Shown here piece after piece: positions 16,980-26,249 of a stretch of 64,000 nt of DNA. The notes below the pieces were generated by a model. It searched no databases. It saw only the letters and a list, made by a program, of their open reading frames with translations, and was not told where the DNA came from. Positions within the stretch are counted from its first letter, which is position 1. The number at the start of each line of letters is the position of its first letter. Made by a program: the position numbers and the translations under genes. The DNA comes from Albidovulum sp. bin36 (GTDB taxonomy: Bacteria > Pseudomonadota > Alphaproteobacteria > Rhodobacterales > Rhodobacteraceae): NCBI GenBank assembly GCA_002238565.1, contig MPMP01000002.1, forward strand, positions 1-64,000, written 5' to 3'.

Positions 16980-18827
16980 ATGATCCCAGACCGCGTAGCG
17001 ACCAAGCCCTCGAACAGACCGATCAAGCTTCTCGACGAGGTTTCCGTCAACCGCATCGCGGCGGGCGAAGTCATCGAAAGGCCGGCCGCCGCCGTCAAGG
17101 AAGTCATCGAGAATTCCATCGACGCGGAAGCTTCGCGCATAGACGTCGAATTTTCCAACGGCGGCAAGTCGCTGATCCGGGTTTCGGACAATGGCCATGG
17201 CATCGGCGAACGCGATCTGCCGCTCGCCATCGCCAGGCACGCGACATCGAAAATCGACGGCTCGGACCTCCTCGAAATCGATACCTTCGGCTTTCGCGGC
17301 GAAGCGCTGCCTTCGATGGGCGCGGCCGGCCGGCTAACTTTAACCTCGCGGCGAATGGACGCGGCCTCGGCCTTTTCGATAACGGTCGACGGCGGTTCGG
17401 TGTCGGACGTAAGGCCCGCGGCTCTCCAGGAGGGAACCGTTGTCGAACTGGAGCGATTGTTCCATGCGACTCCGGCCCGCCTGAAATTCCTTCGCTCCGA
17501 CAGCGCCGAAGCGAGAGCCATTGTTTCGACGGTCAGGAATTTGGCCATGGCTCAGCCCGAAATCGCAATTTACTTGTCCGAAGTTACATCTGGCGGAAAG
17601 CCTAGAGCCGTATTGAAGGTCGACGCGGAAAAGGGCGAATGGGGTCAGGCGATGTTCTCCAGGCTTCGCAAACTTATTGGAAGGGACTTCGCCGAGAACT
17701 GCGTTGCGGTGGATTCCTCCGGGGGCGGAGTCCGCGTGTTCGGATTTTCGTCGCTTCCGACATTTTCCCGCGGCGCCGCTACCCAGCAGCATTTGTTTGT
17801 CAACCGGAGGCCGGTCCGCGACAAGCTTCTGCACGGCTCGCTTCGCGCCGCCTACCTGGATGTGCTTCCGAAGGGACGCTATCCTGTCGCGGCGATTTTT
17901 CTGGATTGCCCTCCCCGCCTAGTCGATGTCAACGTGCACCCTGCCAAATCGGAAGTTCGCTTCCGCGATCCGCAATCGGTTAGGAATCTGATGGTTGCCG
18001 GAATTCGGCGGGCACTGGAATCGCAAGGGCATCGGACCTCTTCGACCATATCGGATGCGATGGCCGGGGCATTTCGCCCCGAGGGAGGCGCAAGCGGCGA
18101 TTTCAGCGACCGGTTCGATCGATTTCACAGGGGCGATTCCGCAATTCCGCGCGGCCGGGGCGGAAGCGGCGCTCATCAGCCCGCTTTAACCGATTCATTG
18201 CCTTTCGACTCGCCGCCCGAACCTCGGAGCGTCGAACCGCCTCCCGGCGCTCTTTTAGGAGTCGCTCGGGCGCAGATTCACCAAAACTACGTCGTTTCCG
18301 AAACCAGCGCCGGGATGGCGATAATCGACCAGCACGCCGCTCATGAAAGACTGGCCTATGAAGACCTCAAGCGGCAGTTCCAAAAAAAGGCGGTCGAGGT
18401 TCAAGCGCTGCTAATTCCGGAAATCGTCGATATGCTTGAGCCGGAACGAACCAGACTGCTTGAAGCCGCGCAAACGCTGAAATCCCTCGGCCTCGAGATT
18501 CAGCCCTTCGGACCGGGCGCGATCGCCGTTCAGTCCATCCCGGCAATTCTACAGGGCGCCAACTGCAAGAACCTGATTCAGGACATCGTCGACGAACTCG
18601 ACGGAGGCGAGGCCGCGCTCGCCGTGGAAAAGCGCATCAACGAGATCCTAAGCCGGATGGCTTGCCATGGTTCCGTTCGGGCGGGGCGCGTATTGAGCGG
18701 CGATGAAATGAACGCATTGCTACGAAGAATGGAAGAAACGCCGAACTCCGGCCAATGCAACCATGGCCGCCCGACCTATATATCTCTAAGCCTCCAGGAA
18801 ATCGAAAAACTATTCCAGCGACGATAG
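16980..18827 (+). CDS. mutL: DNA mismatch repair endonuclease MutL
   Basis: 615 residues from ATG 16980, the start consistent with family length. The N-terminal GHKL ATPase is intact: LLDEVSVNRIAAGEVIERPA, EVIENSIDAEA, RVSDNGHGI and DTFGFRGEALPSM. VNVHPAKSEVRFRD closes the transducer domain, followed by a low-complexity linker. The C-terminal domain has the metal motif DQHAAHERLAYE, fitting DQHA(X)2E(X)4E of endonuclease-competent MutL, plus ACHGSVRAG and QCNHGRPTYI. It therefore should nick the daughter strand itself, as expected in bacteria without MutH. Single gene, divergent from the FDH block. Confidence 0.96.
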   Translation: MIPDRVATKPSNRPIKLLDEVSVNRIAAGEVIERPAAAVKEVIENSIDAEASRIDVEFSNGGKSLIRVSDNGHGIGERDLPLAIARHATSKIDGSDLLEIDTFGFRGEALPSMGAAGRLTLTSRRMDAASAFSITVDGGSVSDVRPAALQEGTVVELERLFHATPARLKFLRSDSAEARAIVSTVRNLAMAQPEIAIYLSEVTSGGKPRAVLKVDAEKGEWGQAMFSRLRKLIGRDFAENCVAVDSSGGGVRVFGFSSLPTFSRGAATQQHLFVNRRPVRDKLLHGSLRAAYLDVLPKGRYPVAAIFLDCPPRLVDVNVHPAKSEVRFRDPQSVRNLMVAGIRRALESQGHRTSSTISDAMAGAFRPEGGASGDFSDRFDRFHRGDSAIPRGRGGSGAHQPALTDSLPFDSPPEPRSVEPPPGALLGVARAQIHQNYVVSETSAGMAIIDQHAAHERLAYEDLKRQFQKKAVEVQALLIPEIVDMLEPERTRLLEAAQTLKSLGLEIQPFGPGAIAVQSIPAILQGANCKNLIQDIVDELDGGEAALAVEKRINEILSRMACHGSVRAGRVLSGDEMNALLRRMEETPNSGQCNHGRPTYISLSLQEIEKLFQRR

Positions 18828-19210
18828 ATTGCGCGCTCTCGATAGCTGGCTCGGCTTCGATCGGCGCGAATCGTTTCGCAACCGCGCCGAGTCCTAGACG
18901 CGGACTCCGAATGCCAGGCAAAAGGGCCTATTAACAAAATTTAAGGGCCGACGCGGATTCTTGCGATCGCTTCCATTCGAATTCGCGCTGGAATGCAGCG
19001 CGGCGTCCGCTCTAGCCGGCTGCAATCCCCGGCCATCCTTGAACGCTGCAGACCGGACGCTTGACCGCGCCGCCGAGCTCGCAGTCCGGCGCCTGGACTT
19101 GACGGGCAGCCAGCAGAGATCCGATGCGTCTGCGATCGGAATTGTCTCTAAACCCGGGTCGGCGCGGCGGTCGAACGACTCGCTGTTCGATTTTCCCGTA
19201 TTTCGTCCGG
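18828..19210. other. Gap between mutL and M16-family gene; nothing recognised
   Basis: The two genes converge on this 383-base stretch. The ORF 18961-19245 on the plus strand has no ribosome site and overlaps the M16 gene. I saw no strong hairpin with a T tract. It may hold degenerate sequence, but I cannot name it. Confidence 0.4.
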
Positions 19211-20521
19211 CTAGTCGCTATCCGCAGCCATCATCCATCCGGTAACGGACCTTTTCTTGTCAAATACCCGCTTTGCCACGTCGACAATGTATTCGCCTGT
19301 CAATTCTCCGACGATTTCAGGCCATTCCTGAATGTCCTCGACCGTCAGGGCCTGCCCGTATTTCATGGCTTGCATCAAGGCCTGCGAGCTTTCACTTTGC
19401 CGACTCGCCTGCAATTGCGCCTGAACGCGCTTTAAGTCGTTCGGATCAGGGCCATTCTCCAGAAAATCGTCGAGAACTTCATCCAAAGCAGCTTCCGCCG
19501 CCAATAGCGACACGCCTCTAGCGGGCATGACGAAAACGCCGAACGAAAACTCATCGAAGGAAGTGCCGACATAGCTTGCCGACGTATGCAGGGCCAGCAT
19601 CCGTTCCCTAACCAGCTCGCGCGCAAAGATGGACTCGATTTTTTCGCCGCCCAGCAATTCCTCGGCAACCATCAAGGCAGCGGCGGAACTCTGGTCGCCC
19701 GCATCTCGCTTCGGAGCAAGGTAGTGCCGTACCAAGTACGGCATCTCCGCTCTCTCATCCTTGTAAATCAATCGCGTTTCGACGCGATGAGGCGGTTCGG
19801 CGGGACGCGACCTCGGTCTGATTCCCGGAACTCGTTCAATGGACCCGAAGTGCTTTCCGGCTAGATTCAGAACCTCCCTGGGGGCGACGTCGCCCGCGAC
19901 CACTAGAATTGCATTATTCGGCGCGAAGTGGCGGCGGAAAAAATCTATTGCGTCCTCAGCGGATAGTTTTTCGATTTCGTGCGGCCACCCCTTGACCGGA
20001 ATTCCATACGGGTGGTTCATGAAAAGCGCGGCCAATCGCTGTTCCCCGAAAAGCATGTGCGGATTCGTTTCTCTTTCCTTCTTTTGCGCAAAATGGATTT
20101 CGGACCGAATCGCCTCGAATTCCTGCCGGTTGACTACGACGCCCATCATTCTATTCGCTTCGAACTGCATCATTCGTTCCAGATGCGCATTGGCGCCCAG
20201 CTGAAGAAAGGAAGTATAGTCGTAGTAGCAGAAAACCTTGGTCCCGCCGATGCCTGCGATCTGTTCGGAAGAGTTTTTCTCCGCGCCGCCAACCATCAAC
20301 TGTCCTACGAGGTTTGCGACGCCCGACTTGCCGGGAGGCTCGTCGGCCGCGCCGACACGATACCAGACGGTGTGAGCGACATCGGATTGGCTTCGATTCT
20401 CGATGACTACGATCTCGAGCCCGTTTTCAAGCCTGAAAGAAGAAACGCTTTCGCTTGCCTCGCCCCAGGTAGCAATAATATTGCTTGCGACAATCAAAGC
20501 TGCGGCGAATCCAGATCGCAT
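19211..20521 (-). CDS. M16-family (insulinase-like) protein with lost zinc motif, probable pseudo-peptidase
   Basis: 436 residues from ATG 20521, with GAGGGGG nine bases upstream, giving signal peptide MRSGFAAALIVASNIIATWGEA. The M16 fold is clear: FRLENGLEIVVIENRS, VWYRVGAADEPPGKSGVA, NHPYGIPVKGWPHEIEKLS, FFRRHFAPNNAILVVAGDV and LVRHYLAPKR. At residues 70-74, where active members have HxxEH, the sequence is NLVGQ, so both His ligands and the catalytic Glu are gone. Many alphaproteobacteria carry two adjacent M16 genes, one catalytic and one not, acting as a heterodimer. Here I see no partner in the window. It may be a structural or binding protein. Confidence 0.88.
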   Translation of the reverse strand: MRSGFAAALIVASNIIATWGEASESVSSFRLENGLEIVVIENRSQSDVAHTVWYRVGAADEPPGKSGVANLVGQLMVGGAEKNSSEQIAGIGGTKVFCYYDYTSFLQLGANAHLERMMQFEANRMMGVVVNRQEFEAIRSEIHFAQKKERETNPHMLFGEQRLAALFMNHPYGIPVKGWPHEIEKLSAEDAIDFFRRHFAPNNAILVVAGDVAPREVLNLAGKHFGSIERVPGIRPRSRPAEPPHRVETRLIYKDERAEMPYLVRHYLAPKRDAGDQSSAAALMVAEELLGGEKIESIFARELVRERMLALHTSASYVGTSFDEFSFGVFVMPARGVSLLAAEAALDEVLDDFLENGPDPNDLKRVQAQLQASRQSESSQALMQAMKYGQALTVEDIQEWPEIVGELTGEYIVDVAKRVFDKKRSVTGWMMAADSD

Positions 20522-20786
20522 ACTCGTTGCCCCCTCGACTAGTCTCAAGCCAAGCAATAAAATCTAAATCGCGGGCGATCAAGATTGTTCACTGAAAGGT
20601 TACCGGGCGATCACGCTCGCTTCAAGAAATCGCGGCTTGGCTCGCGACGCGGTTTTCGGCTCATAGGGTTACTTGCCGGCGCCGGTCCGGCGATTGGCCT
20701 ACAAGAAAGGCGGCATGCCAAATCTACCTGGATGCGGCCGCTTCGAGCAATGCCTAGCCGCCCGGCCCCTGCACCGGTTTTCCGCC

Positions 20787-21365
20787 TCAAGATTCCGCCC
20801 GCGCTTCTCCAAGCCGATTTATCTCGCCCACGAAGCGTTCGCGAATGACGCACGGATCCATGCCGATTACGGGCACGTCCACATTGCCGGATTCACATTT
20901 GGACACGATAATCGTCATCGAACCGGAAGCCAGGGCCTTCTCAAGTTCATCGGCGGTTTGTTCGGCGGCGCATTCGACGACGCTCTCGCAACCGCACGCT
21001 CTCGCGACGTCCGCTAGCGAAGTCTTGCGTCCGGCATAGGTGGGCTGATCGCCCGTGGAGCCGTAGGAGCCGTTGTCAATGATCAAGAGCGTAAAGTTGT
21101 CCGCCGGGTTGTTTGCGATCGTAGAAAGCGTAGCAAGATTGGTCAGAACCGAGCCGTCGCCCTCGATCGCAACGACCGGGGATTTCTGCGCAAGCGCAAG
21201 TCCGAGTCCGATCGACGAGCACAATCCCATTGTGCCCAGCATATAGAAGTTGGACGGCTGATCGAGAATTTCATAGAGCTCCTGCGAGGGCGAGCCTATG
21301 TTGCAGACGACCAAACGACCCCGAACAATCGGAGCGATCGCTTTCAAGACATCGTAGCGAATCAT
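20787..21365 (-). CDS. comE: Sulfopyruvate decarboxylase-type beta subunit (TPP-binding)
   Basis: 192 residues from ATG 21365, with GGAGGAG upstream; it overlaps the alpha gene by four bases (ATGA). The TPP/Mg motif GDGSVLTNLATLSTIANN through FTLLIIDNGSYGS is present. GTMGLCSSIGLGLALAQKSP and TGDQPTYAGRKTSLADVARA are typical of ComE and of the C-terminal half of phosphonopyruvate decarboxylase. With ComD it would decarboxylate 3-sulfopyruvate to sulfoacetaldehyde, a step in sulfolactate and dihydroxypropanesulfonate use. No xsc, no sulfolactate dehydrogenase and no phosphonate gene is in the window, so the substrate is inferred from family only. Confidence 0.82.
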   Translation of the reverse strand: MIRYDVLKAIAPIVRGRLVVCNIGSPSQELYEILDQPSNFYMLGTMGLCSSIGLGLALAQKSPVVAIEGDGSVLTNLATLSTIANNPADNFTLLIIDNGSYGSTGDQPTYAGRKTSLADVARACGCESVVECAAEQTADELEKALASGSMTIIVSKCESGNVDVPVIGMDPCVIRERFVGEINRLGEARAES

Positions 21366-21868
21366 TCCGCGCTCCTCCAAAACGCCGCATCGGCCAAAAT
21401 CGCCACCGGCTTGCCGCACATGTACGAATGCTTGATGATCGAATCCAGGTCTTCCAGCTGGTCTACATTCCTGAAGTGGTAGGCGGGAATGTGCAGCTGA
21501 TTTAGAATCGCCTTGGTGTGCAGCGCCATTTCGACCTGGCAAGCCACTTTTTCGCCGATTTCTCCTCGATAGCTAATAAGCATCGGCAAAGGAATTCTAT
21601 AGAACTGTATCAGGGTCGCGAGAGAGTTCACGACCACGCCAAGCGCGGTATTCTGCATAATTATGCAGGATCGAATTCCGCCCATATAGGCGCCGGCGCA
21701 CAATCCCATTCCCTCGTCTTCCTTGTTGGAAGGAACGTGAAGGATAGATTTCGAATTCTCGACCAGCTCAATGACGCCTGCGAGTTGCTTGCAGGGTACC
21801 GAAGTCGCGAATCCAATGCCGTTTTCGACCAGGCAGTCCACAATGCGCCGGTCTGTCAGGGTGGCCAT
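21362..21868 (-). CDS. comD: Sulfopyruvate decarboxylase-type alpha subunit (PYR domain)
   Basis: 168 residues. It is the pyrimidine-binding half of a split TPP decarboxylase: IVDCLVENGIGFATSVPCKQL, then PSNKEDEGMGLCAGAYMGG with the acidic residues that activate TPP, MQNTALGVVVNSLATLIQFY, and ISYRGEIGEK. This matches ComD. The gene lies directly before comE with a four-base overlap, so the two chains are made together and should form the heteromeric enzyme. The pair interrupts what is otherwise an M16/lspA neighbourhood, suggesting insertion. Confidence 0.82.
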   Translation of the reverse strand: MATLTDRRIVDCLVENGIGFATSVPCKQLAGVIELVENSKSILHVPSNKEDEGMGLCAGAYMGGIRSCIIMQNTALGVVVNSLATLIQFYRIPLPMLISYRGEIGEKVACQVEMALHTKAILNQLHIPAYHFRNVDQLEDLDSIIKHSYMCGKPVAILADAAFWRSAE

Positions 21869-21991
21869 GTCGAAGTATTGTCCTTTCGCTTGAAGCGCTC
21901 GAGTTCAAGAATCCATGCGAGCGCCTGTGGTCTTTCTACGCATTCCATGCGCATATGCTACGTACATTGCGGCGGGGCAAGCAAATTTCCA

Positions 21992-22465
21992 CTAGCCGCT
22001 TCGCTCGAGCCTTGCGGAAAAAAGCGCGATACCGGCCGCGCCGCAAACGATCGCGATATCCGCGAAGTTGAACACCCAGGGATTTACGATTCCGCAGCAC
22101 GAAACGTTTAGAAAATCGGCGACGGCCCCCTCCGCCGCACGGTCAATCGCATTGCCTACCGCCCCGCCGACCACGCAGCCCGCAAGCGATTTAGAAATTG
22201 CGGATTTGGCCCTGCGTGTGCCCCACCAAACCAGAACCGCCGATATTGCAATGGCGAAGCCTACGAAAACCCAGCGAAGATAATCGGAATCATCAGCGAA
22301 TATTCCGAAATTTATCCCTCTGTTCCACACCATTTTGAAATTCAGGAAAGGCGGGAACATTTCAATGCTTCCCAATTCACGAAGATTCAAGCTGTTTACG
22401 ACATAGGATTTCGTAGCTTGATCAATAGCTAATACAATCAGTGCGGATGCGAACAAACTAGGCAT
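21992..22465 (-). CDS. lspA: Lipoprotein signal peptidase II
   Basis: 157 residues with four membrane spans. All LspA blocks are present: VLAIDQATKSYV, WNRGINFGIF, GGAVGNAIDR, VADFLNV (first catalytic Asp) and FNFADIAIV (second catalytic Asp). It cleaves signal peptides of diacylglyceryl-modified prolipoproteins in the inner membrane, and its likely clients include the lipoprotein encoded at 26.2-26.8 kb. It is separated from that gene by the proXWV block. Confidence 0.96.
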   Translation of the reverse strand: MPSLFASALIVLAIDQATKSYVVNSLNLRELGSIEMFPPFLNFKMVWNRGINFGIFADDSDYLRWVFVGFAIAISAVLVWWGTRRAKSAISKSLAGCVVGGAVGNAIDRAAEGAVADFLNVSCCGIVNPWVFNFADIAIVCGAAGIALFSARLERSG

Positions 22466-22572
22466 CGGTCGAAATCACCGACCCTTCGCCGCCGCTGCGC
22501 TCGGCGCTTATTCGGCTGCGGCGAGAACTTTCCGATTCTGCGGCGCTACAGGGCAAATTCGGATTCCCGGGC

Positions 22573-23616
22573 TTAACGATAGGCTTTTTCTTTTTTAGAG
22601 GGTTCCGGCTTCGCCACGGCTTCGATCATGGCTTCCAACGTAACCGAGCCTGTGATTGCTCCATTCATGGAAACGGCCGCTTCGGTCGCCTTGGCGTTGT
22701 TCAAAATTTGAAGAGCCTCTTCGATTTTCGCACTGGATTCGACTTGGCAGGACAATTCCTTTGGCGTCGAAGTTGAAACCGAATCGACTAAAAGCACTCG
22801 GGCGCGATTGATTTCCTGAATAAAGTCCGAAACGTAATCGTCGACGGGCTTGAGAATGATTTCTTGAGGCGTTCCCTGCTGAACGACCGCGCCGTCTCTC
22901 AATATAACGATCGAATCTCCGATTCGAAGGGCCTCGTCCAAGTCGTGCGTAATGAAGATAATCGTCTTGTGCAGCTCGTCCTGCAATTCAAGCAGCACAT
23001 TCTGCATGTCCGTCCGAATCAGAGGATCGAGCGCCGAAAAGGCTTCGTCCATAAGAAGGATCTCGGCATCGGTCGCCAAAGCCCTGGCAAGTCCCACTCT
23101 TTGCTGCATTCCGCCTGAAAGCTGAGCCGGATAATGGGATTCGAATCCGGACAAACCTACTGCGTCGATCCAGCGCTGCGCTCTGTCCCGGGCTTGGTCC
23201 TTCGCGACTTTCTGGATGTTGAGGCCGTACATAACATTGTCGACGACCGATCGATGCGGCAGCAGCGCGAATTTCTGAAATACCATGGATGCCTTGAAAC
23301 GGCGGAAGTCGCGCAGTTGCTCGTCCGCCATGCCCAGTACGTTTTCCCCGTCCACCAGGATTTCGCCCTCCGTCGGCTCAATCAACCGGTTGACGTGACG
23401 GATTAGCGTGGATTTTCCCGATCCCGACAATCCCATGATTACCTGGACATGCCTTTCCTTGATTTCGATATTTACATCGTTCAAGCCGAGGACGTGCCGG
23501 TGCTTTTCGAGGAGCTCCTGCTTGCCCATGCCGTTCTCGACATGGGCCACCATTTTCTTCGGGTTTCCGCCAAAAATTTTGAAGAGATTTTTTATTGAAA
23601 CCTTGCTGTCAGACAC
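22573..23616 (-). CDS. proV: Betaine/proline-type ABC transporter ATP-binding protein
   Basis: 347 residues from GTG 23616, with GGAGG upstream. Walker A GLSGSGKSTLIRHVN, Q-loop MVFQKFALLPHRSV, signature LSGGMQQRVGLARAL and Walker B ILLMDEAFSALDPLIR. The N-terminal stretch FKIFGGNPKK is ProV/OpuAA-specific. A C-terminal ~70-residue region (VESSAKIEEALQILNNAK) stands where the tandem CBS domains are, but is short enough to be a single degenerate CBS unit. It overlaps proW by eight bases. It drives uptake of betaine-like compatible solutes. Confidence 0.92.
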   Translation of the reverse strand: MSDSKVSIKNLFKIFGGNPKKMVAHVENGMGKQELLEKHRHVLGLNDVNIEIKERHVQVIMGLSGSGKSTLIRHVNRLIEPTEGEILVDGENVLGMADEQLRDFRRFKASMVFQKFALLPHRSVVDNVMYGLNIQKVAKDQARDRAQRWIDAVGLSGFESHYPAQLSGGMQQRVGLARALATDAEILLMDEAFSALDPLIRTDMQNVLLELQDELHKTIIFITHDLDEALRIGDSIVILRDGAVVQQGTPQEIILKPVDDYVSDFIQEINRARVLLVDSVSTSTPKELSCQVESSAKIEEALQILNNAKATEAAVSMNGAITGSVTLEAMIEAVAKPEPSKKEKAYR

Positions 23617-24499
23617 CGTGGCCTCCCTCCCGATGCTTCTGCAGCCGTCTGCCGTAGCTCTGAGACACTCTGTCGAAAATGATAGCGATCGCTACAATCG
23701 CCAGGCCGTTCATCATTCCGAGCGCCAAGTACTGGTTGCTAATCGCTCTAAGGACTGGAACTCCTAGGCCGGGAACGCCGATCATGGCGGCGATTACAAC
23801 CATCGAGAGCGCCATCATAATCGTCTGGTTGACTCCTGCGAATATATTGGGAAGGGCAAGTGGCATCTGAACATTGAACAGCCTTTCCCGATAGCTAGAT
23901 CCAAAGGCGTCCGCGGCTTCCAGGACATCCTTATCCACAAGCCGGATGCCCAGATTCGTGAGACGGACTATCGGCGGGACTGCGTAGACGCATACCGCGA
24001 TGAGACCCGGCACCTTTCCAATTCCCAGCAGCATAACGACGGGTATCAAGTAAACGAAGCTGGGAATCGTCTGCATGATGTCCAAGACCGGCAGTATCGC
24101 CGACTGAACGCGGTCGTTGCGCGCCATCAGTATTCCGAAAGGAATGCCGACGGCGATGCAGATCAATGTCGCGACCGACACGATGGCCAGCGTCGACATC
24201 GTGTCCTCCCACATATCCAAGTAACCTATGAATAGGAAGGCGGCGATCGTTCCGGCTACCAGCCACCAATTGCGCGATCCAATCCAGGCGAGGGCGCCGA
24301 TAACGACGAGCACAACCGGCCAGGGAGTCTCGACCAGCAAGTCCTGAAACCATTTCAGAAACATAAGCAGGGGATGGAAAATATTCTCTATGAGCTCTCC
24401 GTATTCGCGGGAGAAATCCCGGAAAGAGCCGTCGATACCCTTTTTAAGGTCGCGGAGCGCCTGGCGCTCCATTGTTGGAAATTCAGTGAAAAAGCTCAT
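23609..24499 (-). CDS. proW: Betaine/proline-type ABC transporter permease
   Basis: 296 residues. The hydrophilic N-terminus is followed by PWPVVLVVIGALAWIG, LWEDTMSTLAIVSVATLICIAVGIPFGILMARN, the ProW signatures LDIMQTIPSFVYLIPVVMLLGIG and VPPIVRLTNLGIR, and the coupling loop EAADAFGSSYRERLFNVQMPLALPNIF. It forms the inner-membrane channel with ProV and takes substrate from ProX. It lies 117 bases after the proX stop. Confidence 0.94.
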   Translation of the reverse strand: MSFFTEFPTMERQALRDLKKGIDGSFRDFSREYGELIENIFHPLLMFLKWFQDLLVETPWPVVLVVIGALAWIGSRNWWLVAGTIAAFLFIGYLDMWEDTMSTLAIVSVATLICIAVGIPFGILMARNDRVQSAILPVLDIMQTIPSFVYLIPVVMLLGIGKVPGLIAVCVYAVPPIVRLTNLGIRLVDKDVLEAADAFGSSYRERLFNVQMPLALPNIFAGVNQTIMMALSMVVIAAMIGVPGLGVPVLRAISNQYLALGMMNGLAIVAIAIIFDRVSQSYGRRLQKHREGGHGV

Positions 24500-24616
24500 G
24501 GAAATTCCGATTTCCGGTCAGTCGTTCGCGTTGCGCCCCGCCGACAATCAAGCAGCGAGGCGACTTTTTATGTCCGGAATTTTATCTCCGAGGAACGGGA
24601 TGATTTGTCGCGGTCG

Positions 24617-25627
24617 CTAAATCGACGACTTAACCTTTTCGGCGACCTCGGGAGATACCCACTTCGTCCAGATTTCTTCGCGAGTCAACAGGAATTCGAT
24701 TGCGGCGTCTTCGCCGCCGGCTTGCTCTTCCGTCATATAGACGAGCATTTCGTTCATGACCTGGCCCGGGTAAATCCGGCTCATTAAATAATCCGAGGAC
24801 ACGCCGCCGGTTTGCATAAAGTTGTCGGTAACGACCGTATGCACTTCGGAGTGAGTCCAGGACGACGGCTGCGGATCAGCGCATTCCTGTTCGGATTTTA
24901 CGATGCATCCGTCCCAATTCTCGCTTCCCGCGAAAGGCACGCCAAAAGGCACTAGGTACATTGAGTACTTGCCGATCAGTGTTGTCGGCGACCAATAGTA
25001 CCCGAACCAGTTCTCGCCGCGTTCGACGGCTTTCGCCATGGATCCGTCGAGGCCGGCCGACGAACCCGGATCCACTAGGATCCAGCCCTTTTCTTCCATG
25101 TCAAATGCGCGAAACAAATTCGCGTTGGCCAGCTGGCAGCCCCATCCCGCGGGGCAGCCTACGAACGCGCCCTTCGACGAGTCTTCCGGGTGGGGGAAGA
25201 GATCCGGGCGTCCGAGAACATCCAGCACAGTCTCCAGTTCCGGATTATTGTCGCGGGTATAGGGCGGTATCCACCATCCTTCGCCGAGTTCCGTTATCGG
25301 GCCATTCACCAGCGAATGCAGCCTGCCCTCGTCGATGGCAATTGCAAGAGGTTCGCGAACGGCATTAACCCAAAGCTCCGGCGCAACATCTGGCTCGCCC
25401 TTCTCGTTCATCGACGCGAAAGTCGTAACCGTGGCGCCAGGAATCAATTCCACTTCGCAGCCGAATCCGTTTTCTAGAATAATCGCGTCGACGTTTGCCA
25501 TCAATTCGGCCGACGGCCAGTTCATTTCGGCGATTGTCAAGGAACCGCATTCCTCTGCCGAAGCCGCGGATGCCAGCATGGCCGCACTCGCGAATCCGCC
25601 CAATAGGGCCATAATTTTTCTATTCAT
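24617..25627 (-). CDS. proX: Betaine-type ABC transporter substrate-binding protein
   Basis: 336 residues. I chose ATG 25627 (MNRKIMALLGGFASAAMLAS), which gives a clean signal peptide; the ORF track start adds 18 residues. OpuAC-type features are SLTIAEMNWPSAELMANVD, FGCEVELIPGATVTT, a Trp-rich body (GWWIPPYTRDNN, PAGWGCQLAN, NWFGYYWSP) that would give the aromatic cage for a quaternary amine, and four or more cysteines. It is first in the proXWV operon. The exact ligand (glycine betaine, proline betaine, choline or DMSP) cannot be read from sequence. Confidence 0.9.
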   Translation of the reverse strand: MNRKIMALLGGFASAAMLASAASAEECGSLTIAEMNWPSAELMANVDAIILENGFGCEVELIPGATVTTFASMNEKGEPDVAPELWVNAVREPLAIAIDEGRLHSLVNGPITELGEGWWIPPYTRDNNPELETVLDVLGRPDLFPHPEDSSKGAFVGCPAGWGCQLANANLFRAFDMEEKGWILVDPGSSAGLDGSMAKAVERGENWFGYYWSPTTLIGKYSMYLVPFGVPFAGSENWDGCIVKSEQECADPQPSSWTHSEVHTVVTDNFMQTGGVSSDYLMSRIYPGQVMNEMLVYMTEEQAGGEDAAIEFLLTREEIWTKWVSPEVAEKVKSSI

Positions 25628-26249
25628 TATTGCTTGCTCCATCATTGCGTATAGCGTTTTCTCTACCATGCTATCGGGCAAAACAGAAGTGCTAAATCCT
25701 TTTACGACGAAACTGGTTGATTAGCGACAATACTGGTTGAATTCTCCAGCCGGAATCAATCGGTTCGCATTTCAATGCGACTATTTCGCCGGCCCCTTCG
25801 ACGACCGGCGGCCCCCGGTCGCACCACCTAAATTGAGTTCCGCCATCCGTACCGGGTGCGCTGCCAGGATGTAGCTTCAGACGGGTTTGACTGTCCGCTT
25901 ACGGGTTCAAGCGGGGATGCGGCGCTCGCAAACGGAGGTCGGCTCGACTTTGGCGGGACAGATCAGGCTTGCCCGCAATTTAGTCCCGGCGCCGGGCCTG
26001 AAGGCCTATTGTCCAACCGGGGTCCATTCAGCATGAAACCCGTCCGCGCTAAATTCATTGACGACCGCGTTCCGGAAAACCTAACGCGCGGCGACTGACA
26101 GGCCCATACGGGAATGTCAGCAAGCTTTGCGCGTGCGCGGCAAAACTGATGAAGAGCTAATTCAATCGGCGCCGAGCGATCGCGAAAGCCGCCATCGCGC
26201 CGGATATTTAACCATGCCAACCCTAGTCAAGGGATCTTTCTCGGCGCAG
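25628..26249. other. Intergenic region upstream of proX; no gene seen
   Basis: About 620 bases between the proX start and the end of the BamF-like gene, holding the proX promoter and the repeats listed separately. The short ORFs here (25856-26098, 25963-26220, 26127-26354) lack ribosome sites and familiar composition. The length is unusual for this neighbourhood and fits an insertion point. Confidence 0.45.
25712..25740. promoter_or_regulatory. Two ACTGGTTGA direct repeats, 20-base period, upstream of proX
   Basis: ACTGGTTGA occurs at 25712-25720 and again at 25732-25740, exactly 20 bases (two helical turns) apart and about 85-115 bases before the proX start. Bases just outside also agree (AATT/ATT). 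Such spacing suits a dimeric regulator on one DNA face. No regulator gene is next door, and chance is possible. Confidence 0.3.
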
